Assembly (NCBI GenBank): GCA_014338405.1
Contig: JTDE01000020.1
Coordinates: 5,220-69,219 of the forward strand
DNA: 64,000 nucleotides
Direction: 5' to 3'
From: Paragonimus skrjabini miyazakii
Lineage: Eukaryota; Platyhelminthes; Trematoda; Plagiorchiida; Troglotrematidae
Position numbers and translations under genes: made by a program. The notes below the pieces were generated by a model. The model did no database searches. It was not told the DNA's origin and saw nothing but the letters and a program-made list of their open reading frames with translations. Positions 22,240-32,959 of this stretch are shown in pieces (position 1 is the first letter of the stretch; every line of letters begins with the position of its first letter).

Positions 22240-23916
22240 ATTGTGCTTCTATGACCAAAATGGTGCAAATAAAGCTGAAGCCCTCAAGAATGATTCGTGG
22301 GACCTTCTATCATGAAGCGTTTCCCATCATGTTCTCTAACGCAATCCGCCCATACCTGGAAACAACCACACTGGAATGTTGATTCCATGTTCAAAAGGAT
22401 TTGGTACTTATTGAAAATGTACGGAGACGGTTCGCTAGAAGAACGATGGGACTCGAGGAAATCACGAATTCGGAGGACATAACAGTGTAGCATCAATTCT
22501 CATTGAATTGCAGACACCGTGGTGATATACTATCTTTACCTAAAATACACCCCACACACTGAGTCTTTAACTGCCACGTCTTCCAATAAACAAGGAGGCC
22601 ACTCACTGAAATAAAACAAAGGCATAGTCGGGCGACTTTGCTGGTAAAAGTGCTTCGCGTTTAGGTTCTGCTAACGTTGGTACGCAGTGCCTAACACTGT
22701 AATCAATACTGAATTGGTTAAGTTTGAAAAACTTACCCAATTAGCACATACGTGAGAGACAACCTCAACTACGAGTTTCCTGGCCATTATCCTGGCGCAG
22801 TCTTGAAGGCAAGTGATTCTGAAGAGCGGGTGGAATGTTCCTCACTGTTTTCCCGTAATCGTCTCCGATATGACTACTGGTGACTATACTTTTTAACTTT
22901 CCCTTCATTCCCTTTCAATTTTTTCATACTCAGGAAACTTCACCTTAAATGTTCATTATCATAAACACAGAGACGGATTTGAGAAAATAACCATCGTTTT
23001 TCTTTCTGCAACGATCTGTGAGACAATGAAGACAGCCACCAATTCTCCAAATTTTACAGGTTCATTCAAAGGCTCTGCCAGTCCAAAGTACCCTGTGACA
23101 ACGGCGAAACAATTTTAACCAGTTCAAGCGCTCGAATCTGATGAATGACATTTGGTACGGGTATTATTTAGACACTGTTCACCGAAAAAAGCCAGTGAAA
23201 GAATCGTAAGAAAATCACTGAACTAAATGTCCTGTTTTATATAATAATTTCACTGATTTTTACAATGGCACGTATTACTCTGTACGTTGGTATTTCTCAG
23301 CCATTTGTGCTGTTTGATTTGTGCAACTACTTTCAATGTTTCTTCACAGCCGTGAATCGTTGAGAAACTTGCGAACAGGCAATACAAGATTTGTGATGCG
23401 TCTGAATCCCTATAGGTGGAATGATCGCAAGTGAAGTAAACTTGAGAGCCAGATGAAAGTTCTGGAATGCTTCCCAAATATTCGACAACATTAAATCACT
23501 TCACTGTCTATGTTTGTCGAATGATAAAACTGTCCTATATTATCTTTGCCTCCAATGAATGTTCACTCATATGCACTCGTGTGTGATTCTGACCTTCCAC
23601 GCGGGACACAAGTAACCGCGCTCGGTAGTCACGTGTATTGTCGGATCTAAATTCGAAAAGACTTGCAACACTGACTTATAAGTCTTGTTCACCGCCACAA
23701 CAGTAACACCACTGAAATACTTTATTTTGCCCCGTCGAACTCCGGGTGGGAAACGACAGGGAGTTTCACAGGTTCAATACAGTTAATTCAACAATTGTAT
23801 ATAGTTTGTCAATATACCAGTTCACTTATGTCAAATGACCCTCGCAGTGGTTACTGACTGGCAATCATGGTTTTCTAACCGAAGAGGAAACTTGACCCGG
23901 TGAGCTGCTCATTGCA
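22240..23916. other. Non-coding interval with duplicated patch
   Basis: Short overlapping frames only (22284-22496 minus, 22297-22482 plus, 23477-23250 minus), none recognised. The stretch 22900-23140 is related to 49400-49735, and 23690-23790 is a partial copy of the repeat at 7195-7540. Confidence 0.4.
22900..23140 (+). repeat. Duplicated exon-like segment, partners near 44446 and 49646
   Basis: Contains CCTTAAATGTT, TTTTTCT(T)TCTGC(A/T), then TTTTACAG followed by GTTCA and GCCAGT, in the same order as 49430-49735. The part after the AG aligns with 44446-44529 as well. The reading frame after the AG ends in TAA in this copy. See the partners for the conserved frame. Confidence 0.4.
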
Positions 23917-24016
23917 NNNNNNNNNNNNNNNNNNNNNNNNNNNNNNNNNNNNNNNNNNNNNNNNNNNNNNNNNNNNNNNNNNNNNNNNNNNNNNNNNNNN
24001 NNNNNNNNNNNNNNNN
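23917..24016. other. Assembly gap (100 N)
   Basis: Exactly 100 undetermined bases. The round number suggests a scaffold gap of unknown true size. It lies between gene copies 1 and 2, so missing sequence could include further unit DNA. Confidence 0.99.
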
Positions 24017-24169
24017 GTTAAAGCACAATCCTCTCCAGTCCCTGATCTCATATCGTTCAGACCTGCCTTCCAGTTTACGTGTGCACGAGTCACATGTCAT
24101 ACAACGCCATTGTTGGACTATTATGTTGGCCAGACCAGCCAAATCTTTCCAAAAATTTACCCACAAGTC

Positions 24170-24640
24170 TCAAAAATACGGGGATTATCGTGTTTAGACG
24201 TTACCTTATTTTCGTGTTCAAGTAACAGCTTACCAATTTAGAAGTTAGTACTGCTGAGTGAAAGCATCAACATTTGCTTTCGTGTCTGGCCACCCACAAC
24301 GAATGTGAAGGAAACTAGTGATGACAATATAATTTCCTCAAGACATTTCAAATGTTGACCATGTTCTAATTCCTCGTGGGCCCACATATTTCATACTATA
24401 CCGGTGGTCGGAATTTTAATTAACGGAGAGAGATACAACGATAACCAACTTTGTTGAAGGTGAACCGGTAACACATTCTAATCCATACAGATAAAAACTT
24501 TATGTATTGTGGTAGGTTGTGTTTGGATGTACATTGTTCGCCTGAAGCAGCTGATACTAACTGCTAACCACTCCACCTGTCATGATGTATGCTAAACTCA
24601 GACCATCAACATGATAAGGGCTATGGAACTAGCAATAATG
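24170..24640. repeat. Interspersed repeat R1, copy 2
   Basis: Same family and orientation as 7985-8420: shares GGCCACCCACAACGAATGTGA-like, CTCAAGACATTTCAAATGTT, GGTAGGTTGTGTTTGGATGT and CTGTCATGAT. It starts about 150 bases after the gap. Confidence 0.55.
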
Positions 24641-24829
24641 AGCTGGGGAACGTAAGTAAATAACGTTATTTTTATTAGGAAATATTCATTATTACACTCA
24701 AGTACAATCGAATATTACCGGAATAAATTCAGAAATACATGTTATGAAACACTCCGTGTGATGTGTAATTTAGTCCGGTTTGAATAAGGCTGGAATGTAT
24801 ATTTTGGGAACTATGAATGTCTAATACTT

Positions 24830-26045
24830 ATTCGAACGCCACAACCGAAGTCAACCAAATAATACCTTTGAAAACCTGCACTACTTCGCGTTGTCAGGTT
24901 TTGTATTTATTTCATGTGCAGACGAAAACCATCTAAACGAATCCGAATAGAATACGCAGATACGTTGACCAATTAAACAACTACTCATTGATGGTCAAAA
25001 TTTGGCACTACAACTCAGCTGGTGGCCCGCTGGAACCCCTAATTAAGAATTTCAAACTTTAATTTTGAACGACTCAAGAGATTGGATCTACCGTTTGATG
25101 TAAAAGTTCATATGAATATAATGCTGTGGGCTCAAACTTTTTAACCCACGTTTTATGCTGATTGTCGATAAATTTGCGGTAGCCGAGTGATATTGTAATC
25201 CTAATCAGGTGTAATTTCTATGCTGCTGGAGATACAAACATTTAGGAATCAAATAGAAAACGTTCACATATTAGTGGTGTATGTACCCTGGAAATCAGTG
25301 TACTCATACCATATGTAAAACCCACTGCCCTTCAGAACTGCGGAAATTTGAAACTCGAATGGCACTGGTCGACAAACAATTGGAGTTCCATTTTCACTCA
25401 GGTTGATAGCAGCACTAAGCCATGTCTGTTACTTGGTTGGGTGTCACAACTAAAGTTAGCCAAATGATAAATTCGAAAACCCGTATTCATTCGCAATCTC
25501 AGGCTTTGCCTTTATATGTTATGAAGTCAAATTCCTCCACACAAATCCGCATAGGATGCTGAAATACGTCGGCCAAGTAAACGGCAACTAAATTATGATT
25601 GAATATTAACACTATAATTAAGCTAATCAACCGTCTGAACCAGTAATTAGACATTTCGAACATTAGTGTTAAACGCCGCAACAAGTTGTACCTACTAGTT
25701 GAGATGAAACTTTACATGAAAATAATGCTATGAGCGCTATCATTTCAACATACATCTTTTGCTGACTGTCGGGATATTTGTGGTAATTAAGTAATATCGT
25801 ATTTCTGATCAGGAATATTTTCTGTGCTGCTGAAGCTACAAACACTTAGAATTCAAATTAAAAATGTACTTGTTAGGGGTACATGTACCGCGGGAAACAG
25901 TGAACTTATACCATAGGTGAAACATACTGACAGTCAGAACTCCAGATATTTGAAACCAGAATGGCACTGACTTACAAACAATTGGAGTTCCACTTCCTCT
26001 CAGGTCAACAGGAGCCCTCAGCCACGTACAGTATGACAATAAGTA
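24830..26045. repeat. Direct tandem duplication of about 600 bp
   Basis: 24830-25435 and 25436-26045 align from end to end. Landmarks in both are a CACAAC(C/T)-AAGT start, GGTTTTG/GGCTTTG with TATTT/TATAT, AATAATGCT(G/A)TG(G/A)GC, a TTTTATGCTGA/TTTTGCTGA then CTGTCG, GTGCTGC(T)G(A)AG-x-TACAAACA, and CAATTGGAGTTCCA near the end. No conserved frame. The copies differ at many sites. Confidence 0.75.
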
Positions 26046-26207
26046 AATTTTTAATTATGTATATCAAAAACGTGCGATGGTCAATAAAGTTTGTTTAACT
26101 CCGCAAATAGCTTGTCAAGCTTGAAGTAATTTTGAGCAAATATCAATAGGAAACATCCAAAACGTTGCGGGAATACTCTAACTTAACGAAATTTCTAGGT
26201 CCCTCAA

Positions 26208-26390
26208 TCGCTAGAGGCTGAAGAGTCGATAGTGGTTGCTGAATGCCTTCACTTCCCATAACAGCAAACTCAGAAAATTATCATACAGCGCACGTTTCGC
26301 AATAGTTATCTAGCCAAATGTGAAATGTAGAACTATAATTTCACCCACATTATGGACGCAGCCACTGTCGTCATAGAAAATTTACCCAAA
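26208..26390 (+). repeat. Orphan fragment matching the intron of gene copy 1
   Basis: Matches 19727-19910, which lies within the intron region of copy 1: shared GTTGCTGAATGC(C/T)TTCAC, CCCATAACAGCAAACT, ATCATACAGC, TAGAACTATAAT and ATTATGGACGC. No exon lies just upstream here. It points to an additional decayed unit between copies 1 and 2. Confidence 0.55.
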
Positions 26391-26629
26391 TTCTTTGAAA
26401 ACGTTTACTTTTGCCGTAATCGACAGCTCGATTTGTAATATTTCAGTGTCGATATGACCACACAGTGAACCAGCCGGTAATAGAGTAGGCATGTCTTCAA
26501 AATACAGCAGCAAAGTAGTAAAAAGCAAACATGCAGGTTTGGTGAACTGAGAAACTTTCAGTAGACTGTATTTAAATAAACATTTCAAAATAATTCAAAG
26601 TCGAAAATCGAATCTGTGTTCCCCTATGC

Positions 26630-27186
26630 AATTCAAAACACCGTTTCGACGCCCATTTTTATCCGATTTTATCAAACTTACTTAGTTAAACCGGAGGTCA
26701 ATTTATCTCAGAAGTCATACTCAAATTTAAACTTGCATGACGTTACTTACTGACCCATCTCTTTTCCGTTTTACTCGCTAATAAACGTCAGTGAGTTCAT
26801 TTATTTTATAGCCAGCCTGACGATAATGTACAATCAAACACAGAGTGCTTGTTTCTCTCAGTTCTACTTCAAGTAGCTGATAATGTAGTAGTTGAATACT
26901 ATCTATGTGAACCGGAAAATAGCATAGTTAGCGGCAAGTAAATTTTGGTGTTATGATAATAACGAACAGTGTGCAACTGTGTTCTAAGCAGATGAGTTAA
27001 TAGTTTTTGAACATTTGCGTACGAATAAAACAGGTACAGAGTAGAGAAGGCCAGTTAACCAATCATCTATTGCTATGCACCAGCTCAATTTCAGTAATCT
27101 TCAAACTGTACACAGCAAAGCAGCTACCAGCATATATTATTTAAGCCCTTTTGTAATAAGCAGTTACAGCAGGACGGTTAACGAAC
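26630..27186 (+). promoter_or_regulatory. Conserved upstream block of gene copy 2
   Basis: Aligns with the regions in front of copies 1, 3 and 4. A CCAAT box sits at 27059-27063 within TTAACCAATCATC, followed by CACCAGCTCAATTTCA, which recurs almost unchanged upstream of copy 4. A TATA-like ATATATTATTTAA starts at about 27132, some 55 bases before the ATG. Transcription would start between it and the ATG (inference). Confidence 0.5.
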
Positions 27187-28796
27187 ATGCATGCATATTG
27201 GCTCTCCATTTTATGTTTTCCTTCATCCGGGTTCACAAGTGCGGAAATTATTTGTGAACCTGGTGCTGCTAAACTGACAAACAGCTGTGTTTTGGTTCAT
27301 CAACAGTTTATGCATTTTTGTGAAGCCAACAAGTATTGCAACAACCTCACAACGTTGCCTCGTCAGTACACTTATTTGATCGGCTCCAGTTATAACCAAA
27401 TCAACTTTACGTATACGCCTGTGAGGAATGCTTGGACTTCACTTACTGAGCTTCATAAGTTTTCAATAAATAATCCACGGCTGTTGAAAACTGGCGATCC
27501 TCAAATAGTTGTTATTGCAGTGTCTGAAAGCGAGTCTCCAAGTCATGTTGATTACACAGGAGGACCCCTCAGAGTTTATCACTTGAATAGGTTTTAACCA
27601 GTTGGTGATCACACGCTCGCGACTCCACTCTGTGAAACTAGTGAACTGCCCACTAAGCATAGAGAAACGGCGGTCGTATATTCATTTCCGCTGAAAGTGC
27701 ACAGCATTGCCGAAAATATCTTCGGAGTTCAAAGTGGAAGTAAAGGTTGTTTCACAAAATTAACGGCTCGAGCCTACATTGAATGTCATTTCAAGTACAT
27801 CTGGTGTCTCATTCGTATTCCACCATCAATTGAGCCACAAGACAGAATTCCAGTGATATGTTCGTAGATTTTTCTACTATCTGGCGTACAGTTTGAATTC
27901 CCTTCAAAAACCTCTACAGAGATGATATTTACATTAGAATTATCATTGAAGTGACATCACACTCATTAAGCACTGGCCGTCAGAACACTAGACGTCTGAG
28001 ATTTAATTTGAACTGACTGGGGAACTGCGGGATCTTCATTTCTACCCATGTCGATGGTGGCTTTGAGCACCTTACCATACATCTCATTGTTGATGTCCAC
28101 TGTCTGCTATAGCTAGTGAAACTGTCAAATTTACAAACAGTTTGTCAAATTCAGTGTAATTTTCGATAGATATCAATGACAAATATTCCAAACTTTGGGT
28201 AAATAGCTCAGTTGGGTGAAATGCCAATGTCGCTTAGTTTCCACAGACCGACGAGAAAATATGTTTTCGAATCGCCTTAGCATATATTTCACATCTCTTT
28301 TCAAAGCTGGCACATACAACTATTTAAATCTTCTCCGCATTTTAGATCCTACCACTTTCCTCATGGAGAAAGAACAAGTGCGTGGCACAGAGTAACAGCT
28401 TGAAGAGGGTTTCTCGTTTTCATCCAAAATTCTTTAAACATCAATATCTTGGTTATTCTGTTGATCAGCACGAATATTAACGTCCAAAGCACTGCTTACA
28501 TAATATAACATATTAAACAAGGTTAGTGTGCTAGGTAACGCTGGCTGCCTCATTAGAGCATAAGACCGGTAATGTTCTCAGAACGATCTATAACATCAAG
28601 CTCGTTAAATACAACTAAATGTGATTATCTTCTACTCACTGGAGGATGTCTCAGTATTGAAAAATGTAGCGTGACCTACTATAACGCAACTGACAAATCG
28701 TGTTGATTCTCCATGTAAGTCGACTCATTGCTTCCAGTAGAGGCTAAGCTGCAAACTGACATTTGACAACGAATAGAAATGAATGGCGTGTATTGT
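27187..28796 (+). pseudogene. Secreted PAN/apple-like protein gene, copy 2 (nonsense-broken)
   Basis: Exon 1 (27187-27794) is exactly 608 nt like the intact copies, with no indel and with the GT at 27795. Its only lesion is TAA at 27595-27597, after which the same frame continues with DHTLATPLCET, KGCFTKL and YIECHFK. The start aligns with the others: signal peptide MHAYWLSILCFPSSGFTS then AEIICE. Exon 2 (about 28645-28796) is worse: an extra G at the acceptor, TGA where TGG (Trp) is expected after the third cysteine, further stops, and the terminal TGA changed. It therefore could at most make a 136-residue secreted fragment. It lies between the conserved upstream block and companion-gene exons at 29018. 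Confidence 0.85.
28197..28275 (+). other. tRNA/SINE-like A-box and B-box sequence
   Basis: TAGCTCAGTTGGG at 28204-28216 is a perfect fit to a polymerase III A box (TRGYNNARNNGG). A weak B-box-like TTTTCGAATCGC follows at about 28264. No cloverleaf could be folded by eye, and no CCA-type acceptor pairing is visible. It could be a decayed tRNA-derived SINE head inside the intron of the broken copy 2, or chance. Confidence 0.25.
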
Positions 28797-29017
28797 AGGT
28801 GGTTGTATTGAAAAGACACCAAGACATTCGTGTTAACCGTTAATCATCATGTGTTTGTTTAATATCACGTGACAAATTCGTCCTTTTTCCTCCAAAACAA
28901 CCATATTGATTTTGTGGTGTCACAGTCATAATCATTTTTACTTCTGTAATCCATTGATGATTTCGCCAGAGTTATCTGTCATAATGTTGTCAAGTAAAAC
29001 CACGAGAAATGAACTTC

Positions 29018-29855
29018 ATGCATATTCCAGTAAATATACTTCACTTCATCTGCCCTGTTCTTTCCTCGTTAACCAATATACGGTGTCTGACAATATATGA
29101 ACGATCGCTGAACATTCTGGTGTGCGAGGATGATAAAATTTACGAAGCCACGGAATATATCCCTTTATTTTCTCCATTTGCTACATACTGTTGGTGAGCG
29201 AGTACAAAGTTATCAACGAGTTGTTTCGAATTCGCATCAACTGTTTGATTCAAATGACCAGATCTTTAAACCTCCAATCTGAGACTGCGAGTTTGGTATA
29301 GTGTGAGTTTCGATTGCTTGAATACATGTATATGTTGACGGAATCTTGATGTTCTACTTCCTTCACAGTTGCGCATATATTTTAAGTTTGCACGAGTAGG
29401 GATAGGTGGTCGAAGGGTTGGAACAGTGTTCAAAAATATGCCAGTAACGCCATCACCATGTGTACGAGAGTCCGCTGATATCATAACTAATGTGATCGCC
29501 CTAGTGCATTATAAAAATCGTGGTTCCTTAGTAGTAACCGTTCACTTCCAACTGACATTTGCAGTAGATTTCTCTGTAAAGTCGTCACTCCAGGTTTCTG
29601 GAATAAACCTCATTACGTGCATGCGATTTGCAATCATTCACTTTCGGTTTGCTGTGTAGTCACTTTTTTTCTGATTTCAAGAATTTTTTAATTTTTTCAA
29701 TTAGGACATTTAAAACAAACGAAGAGGGAGTGCGCTTGAAATAATTCAAAAAGAACTTTAAAACTCTTTTATGGAATGGTTCTGCCTTTCAAATTGATGG
29801 GCACCGATACCTAGTTTTGAGTGCTCATTTATTTCACATGTGTTACGATTTCTGA
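29018..29855 (+). pseudogene. Companion gene remnant: three exon-like blocks
   Basis: Block A (29018-29193) starts MHIPVNILHFICPVL, signal-peptide-like, then IRCLTIYERSLNI, and ends at a strong donor GTGAGCG that is identical in the partner at 59821-59990. Block B (29369-29593) follows a CTTCACAG acceptor, is open for 75 codons (CVRESADIITNVIALV, VTVHFQLTFAV) and ends at CAG/GT. Block C (29682-29855) follows an AG and ends with HRYLVLSAHLF and a stop; the same ending is found at 41559 and 46208. Block C has one internal stop, and the A-to-B phases do not match, so either small exons are missing or the copy is dead. No known family recognised. Confidence 0.4.
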
Positions 29856-29996
29856 TTTTCTAAATATTTAACGTTTAACGGTGCTTCACATGCTATTCAT
29901 AACCAGACAGTCAGGTCTGCTTAAAATACCCTCGAATATCACATACTTGCAGTTTTACATCATGTTCTGTGTTCACATTCACTGTTCATATCTCAC

Positions 29997-30002
29997 AATA
30001 AA
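29997..30002 (+). terminator. Polyadenylation signal AATAAA
   Basis: AATAAA in CTCACAATAAACTGAGTC, about 140 bases after the stop of block C of the companion gene. The matching place near 60740 has lost the hexamer (TAATTAATTGAGTC). Confidence 0.35.
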
Positions 30003-30379
30003 CTGAGTCTGAGTGGTTGTGGTGAGCATTTGCCAACGATGGTAATTTCGTCCGTTCAAACTTCCCTCTGTATTTTACACTCTTCGATACGTCCTCTTAT
30101 AAGTCAGAAGTCAGATCACTGTCACACAGGAAGTTTGAGAATACTGGATACACTTGCTGACAACCAAAATATTGTTTCTTTGTAGCCCCTGTGTTTTGAG
30201 CTTATACCCCGATCACTATCATGTCAACCTTGATACGGATCTTAGAACCAGCCTAACTAACCTGGTAAACAGATCAACTCTGCAAATACTGGGTAAATGT
30301 TTCAAGCAGTCACCTCATCTAGTCGACAAAATAAGCGTTGTTTAAGATAACTAACAAAACACGGTATCTTAGCTCAATC

Positions 30380-30663
30380 CTTACGGGGAACATGCATGAC
30401 ACAGTCTTACTCCTAGTGATTTACACGTACGCACACATAGGTCTACCAAACATGATTTAGCAAAGTGACCTTTGGAACATTTTCACTTTAGACCACTCAG
30501 AGTGAGATCAAGCCACGACAAGTTTCTCACTGTCGATCAAATTGGAATACATGATGAAGTCCGTTTTGACCGTCTGAAACTAACCTACGTAAACAATAAT
30601 TTAATGCGATTGCCTCAACACTGCGATCCACAACAAATATCCATAAAGGCATATTTCGAATAA
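30380..30663 (+). pseudogene. pol: gypsy integrase C-terminal remnant
   Basis: The frame 30472-30663 reads FRPLRVRSSHDKFLTVDQIG and VRFDRLKLTYVNNN, which matches the last module of fluke gypsy integrases (usually GPFRVLSRHDKFFTV and SIDRLKPAYV). Upstream in other frames are faint traces of the preceding block. Only the extreme C-terminus is left. An LTR may lie just to the right (30700-31030 has a pyrimidine-rich, CpG-containing stretch) but could not be delimited. Confidence 0.75.
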
Positions 30664-31560
30664 GTCTTGTACTCCCCTCTCCACAAGTAAACTACTCATC
30701 ATCCAGACGATTATCATTTGGCCGCTGTCGTATTCAGTCACTCGCACAGGCAGACACACTAGGGTGCTTGTTTGCTTTCGTTTGATCGTCTCAGCGTTAC
30801 TTAATTTGCTTCGTATCCGAGAGTCAGCAACCGCTTCAAATGATGTGGCAGGAAAATATAGTGGTTTACAAATATATTCGTTTGCACTTCATTTTGCATC
30901 GGACCACATTACATCCACTTGTTTGACTTGATGAAACGTGAATACAACCCAATTATGAATAAATCCTCTTACTCGCGCGTGTTGGTTCAATCCACAGCGT
31001 CGGTGGTTGACTGCTAACACTTCCCACTATCATAGTGTACTTTGGCTCCATTGATTCGCAATACCAACTGCGCTCAAAGCTCTTTGACTGACCCCAAATT
31101 TCATCGGACGTTGTGAACATTTTTTATTCTCTGAAGGGTCTTCTTTGAGTTCGCTCATTATTTTACTTGGAGACCGATTGTAGTTTGTTTTCCTAGTACA
31201 ATTCCACAATTATGTACTTGTTCCAATCAAAGGATATAGTCTGACGGTAGCGTTTGATTGTAGATTTGTAACAAGTTTAAAGTCGGGCACGAATTTAACT
31301 ATGTTATGATCACTCCGTTGAAGTTATCTCAAAACCAACATTCTAGCAGTAGAATGCTTTACATAGCAGTGAGTTGTTTGAGCAGCATTCGCCGTCAACC
31401 AATAAGTTGCAATTGGGTGGCTGATAGAATGGCGCGTTGAGGAGGTACAGCTGATGACTAATTCCAAGTTTTAATAAACAAGCTTTTAGTCAGTCAATAT
31501 CTCTCTTTATCTGGTGCTTGGGCTAGATTTTACAACCCTTGGTCCATTCATCGTGTGCTG
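30664..31560. other. No recognised gene; possible LTR remnant
   Basis: No open frame of note. The first 350 bases follow directly on a gypsy integrase end, where a 3' LTR would be expected. No second copy was found in the window to define its ends. Confidence 0.35.
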
Positions 31561-31571
31561 TCATTTTACGT

Positions 31572-32120
31572 TTATGTTTGAAGAGAAGTGGGCAGCAAAT
31601 CGGTTAGCTTCTTCACATGAAGACTCATATAATCGTTTATTGACGGATCCATATCAGTAACTGTGGACTGTATATTACCGATAACTTCGAGTGGCAGCGG
31701 GGCTGGCACATCAAATAAAATGGTGTCACATAAACAACGCATCCGTCTCGTGTTTTTGATTGCCAGCTTGTTAACGAACATGCGTATGCTCAGAGTGTTT
31801 TCCACGTTTGAAATTTCAGGCTTGTTAGAAAATTATGACAATGCGATCAGCCTCCGTTCAATGAAACAAATCCAGCACAGTATGCTTTAACTTGTGCACG
31901 CTCAACTTTGAGCTGGAATACTTCATTGATTACATCCGACAATACGTTGTTCATAATGACCGAACAGCTCGTTGTTGAACGCTGGTAGCAACCGGTGTTC
32001 TGGTTTTACTCCAACTAGCACAGTGTCCTTCGGATTGTTCAGCAGAAATTCTGGACCAAGATACATTTCTTTTGACACGGAAAACATTGGCCATATAGCA
32101 CGAGACTGAAGTTTCAACAA
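31572..32120 (-). other. Unrecognised coding-like stretch with frame changes
   Basis: The minus strand reads LLKLQSRAIWPMFSVSKEMY then LGPEFLLNNPKDTVLVGVKP in frame 32120-31923. After a shift it continues DVINEVFQLKVERAQVKAYC, and then in frame 31805-31572 MFVNKLAIKNTRRMRCLCDT and PLPLEVIGNIQSTVTDMDPS. Composition looks protein-like over about 180 codons, but I recognise no family. It may be a decayed retroelement gag or a host gene fragment. Confidence 0.3.
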
Positions 32121-32955
32121 GCGCTGATCTGTTTGGACGACCTATACATGGTACCGTATTTGTAAAACTGCTAACGCTTTTAGCAAAGCCTAAACGTCAT
32201 TAGATTGCGGAGAAGTTTTGGTGGGCAATTAGGTATGTGCTTGACCCTCGACTAATGACAACGTAGAGGGCGTCTCCTGAAGAAGGCGATAAGATATTGG
32301 AGAGCAGGATACTAGTTGATTCGTCAGAAGAAGAGTAGGTATTCATTGCATGAAGATTTTTGTACGGCTGATGAAAATGACGTTGATTACTTGTTAGCCT
32401 TTCATAAGCGTCACGCACGGAAGCTTACTCACAGAACGAAAAAGCCGGAAAACAAGGCTGTAGCTAGAATTCTTGAGGGAGTCGTACGACTGTTGCATAA
32501 ATAACTAAAACTGAACAAACACGACGGAATTATTTCTCTATTTCGAATCACTTTCAAGTTTTACCGGCTTCATCATCAACGATGAGTACGTACATGAATT
32601 CCGAGTCTAGGTTTGGAAGGGGCCTATAGTTGATAAAGAAGATACTTAGTAGTTCAAAGCGCTGAAGGATGTATGGGTATAATGGCTGTGTATTTCTGTG
32701 ATGGCTAGAGACAAAGAGCATAGCGCCGTTTGCATGTTAATCTGAAAGAATGCATCGGGCAGCTAAAGAGGATAGTTTGGAGAAGTACAGATTAAAAGGC
32801 GCTACGAATCTCTGCAGCATAACGGAATGAGTTCTCAACAACAAGGCCAGGCATGTACAAGTAAATAACTGTGACCAGCCTGCTTAAACAGTGATTGCCA
32901 AGGCTTTTTACAAGGCAACCCGAAGATTCTCTGATAAAAGTATCATTCGAAACGT
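32121..32955. other. No clear gene
   Basis: A minus frame (32418-32200, ending SGDALYVVISRGSSTYLIAH) overlaps a plus frame (32316-32504). Part of the sequence (GGTATG(T/C)GCTTGAC(C/T)CTC at about 32230) recurs at about 52750, so it is repeat-derived. Confidence 0.35.
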
Positions 32956-32959
32956 ATGA

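Noticed and set aside
28197..28275. Functional tRNA gene
   Set aside because: Only the A box fits well. No cloverleaf or acceptor stem is visible and the B box is weak.
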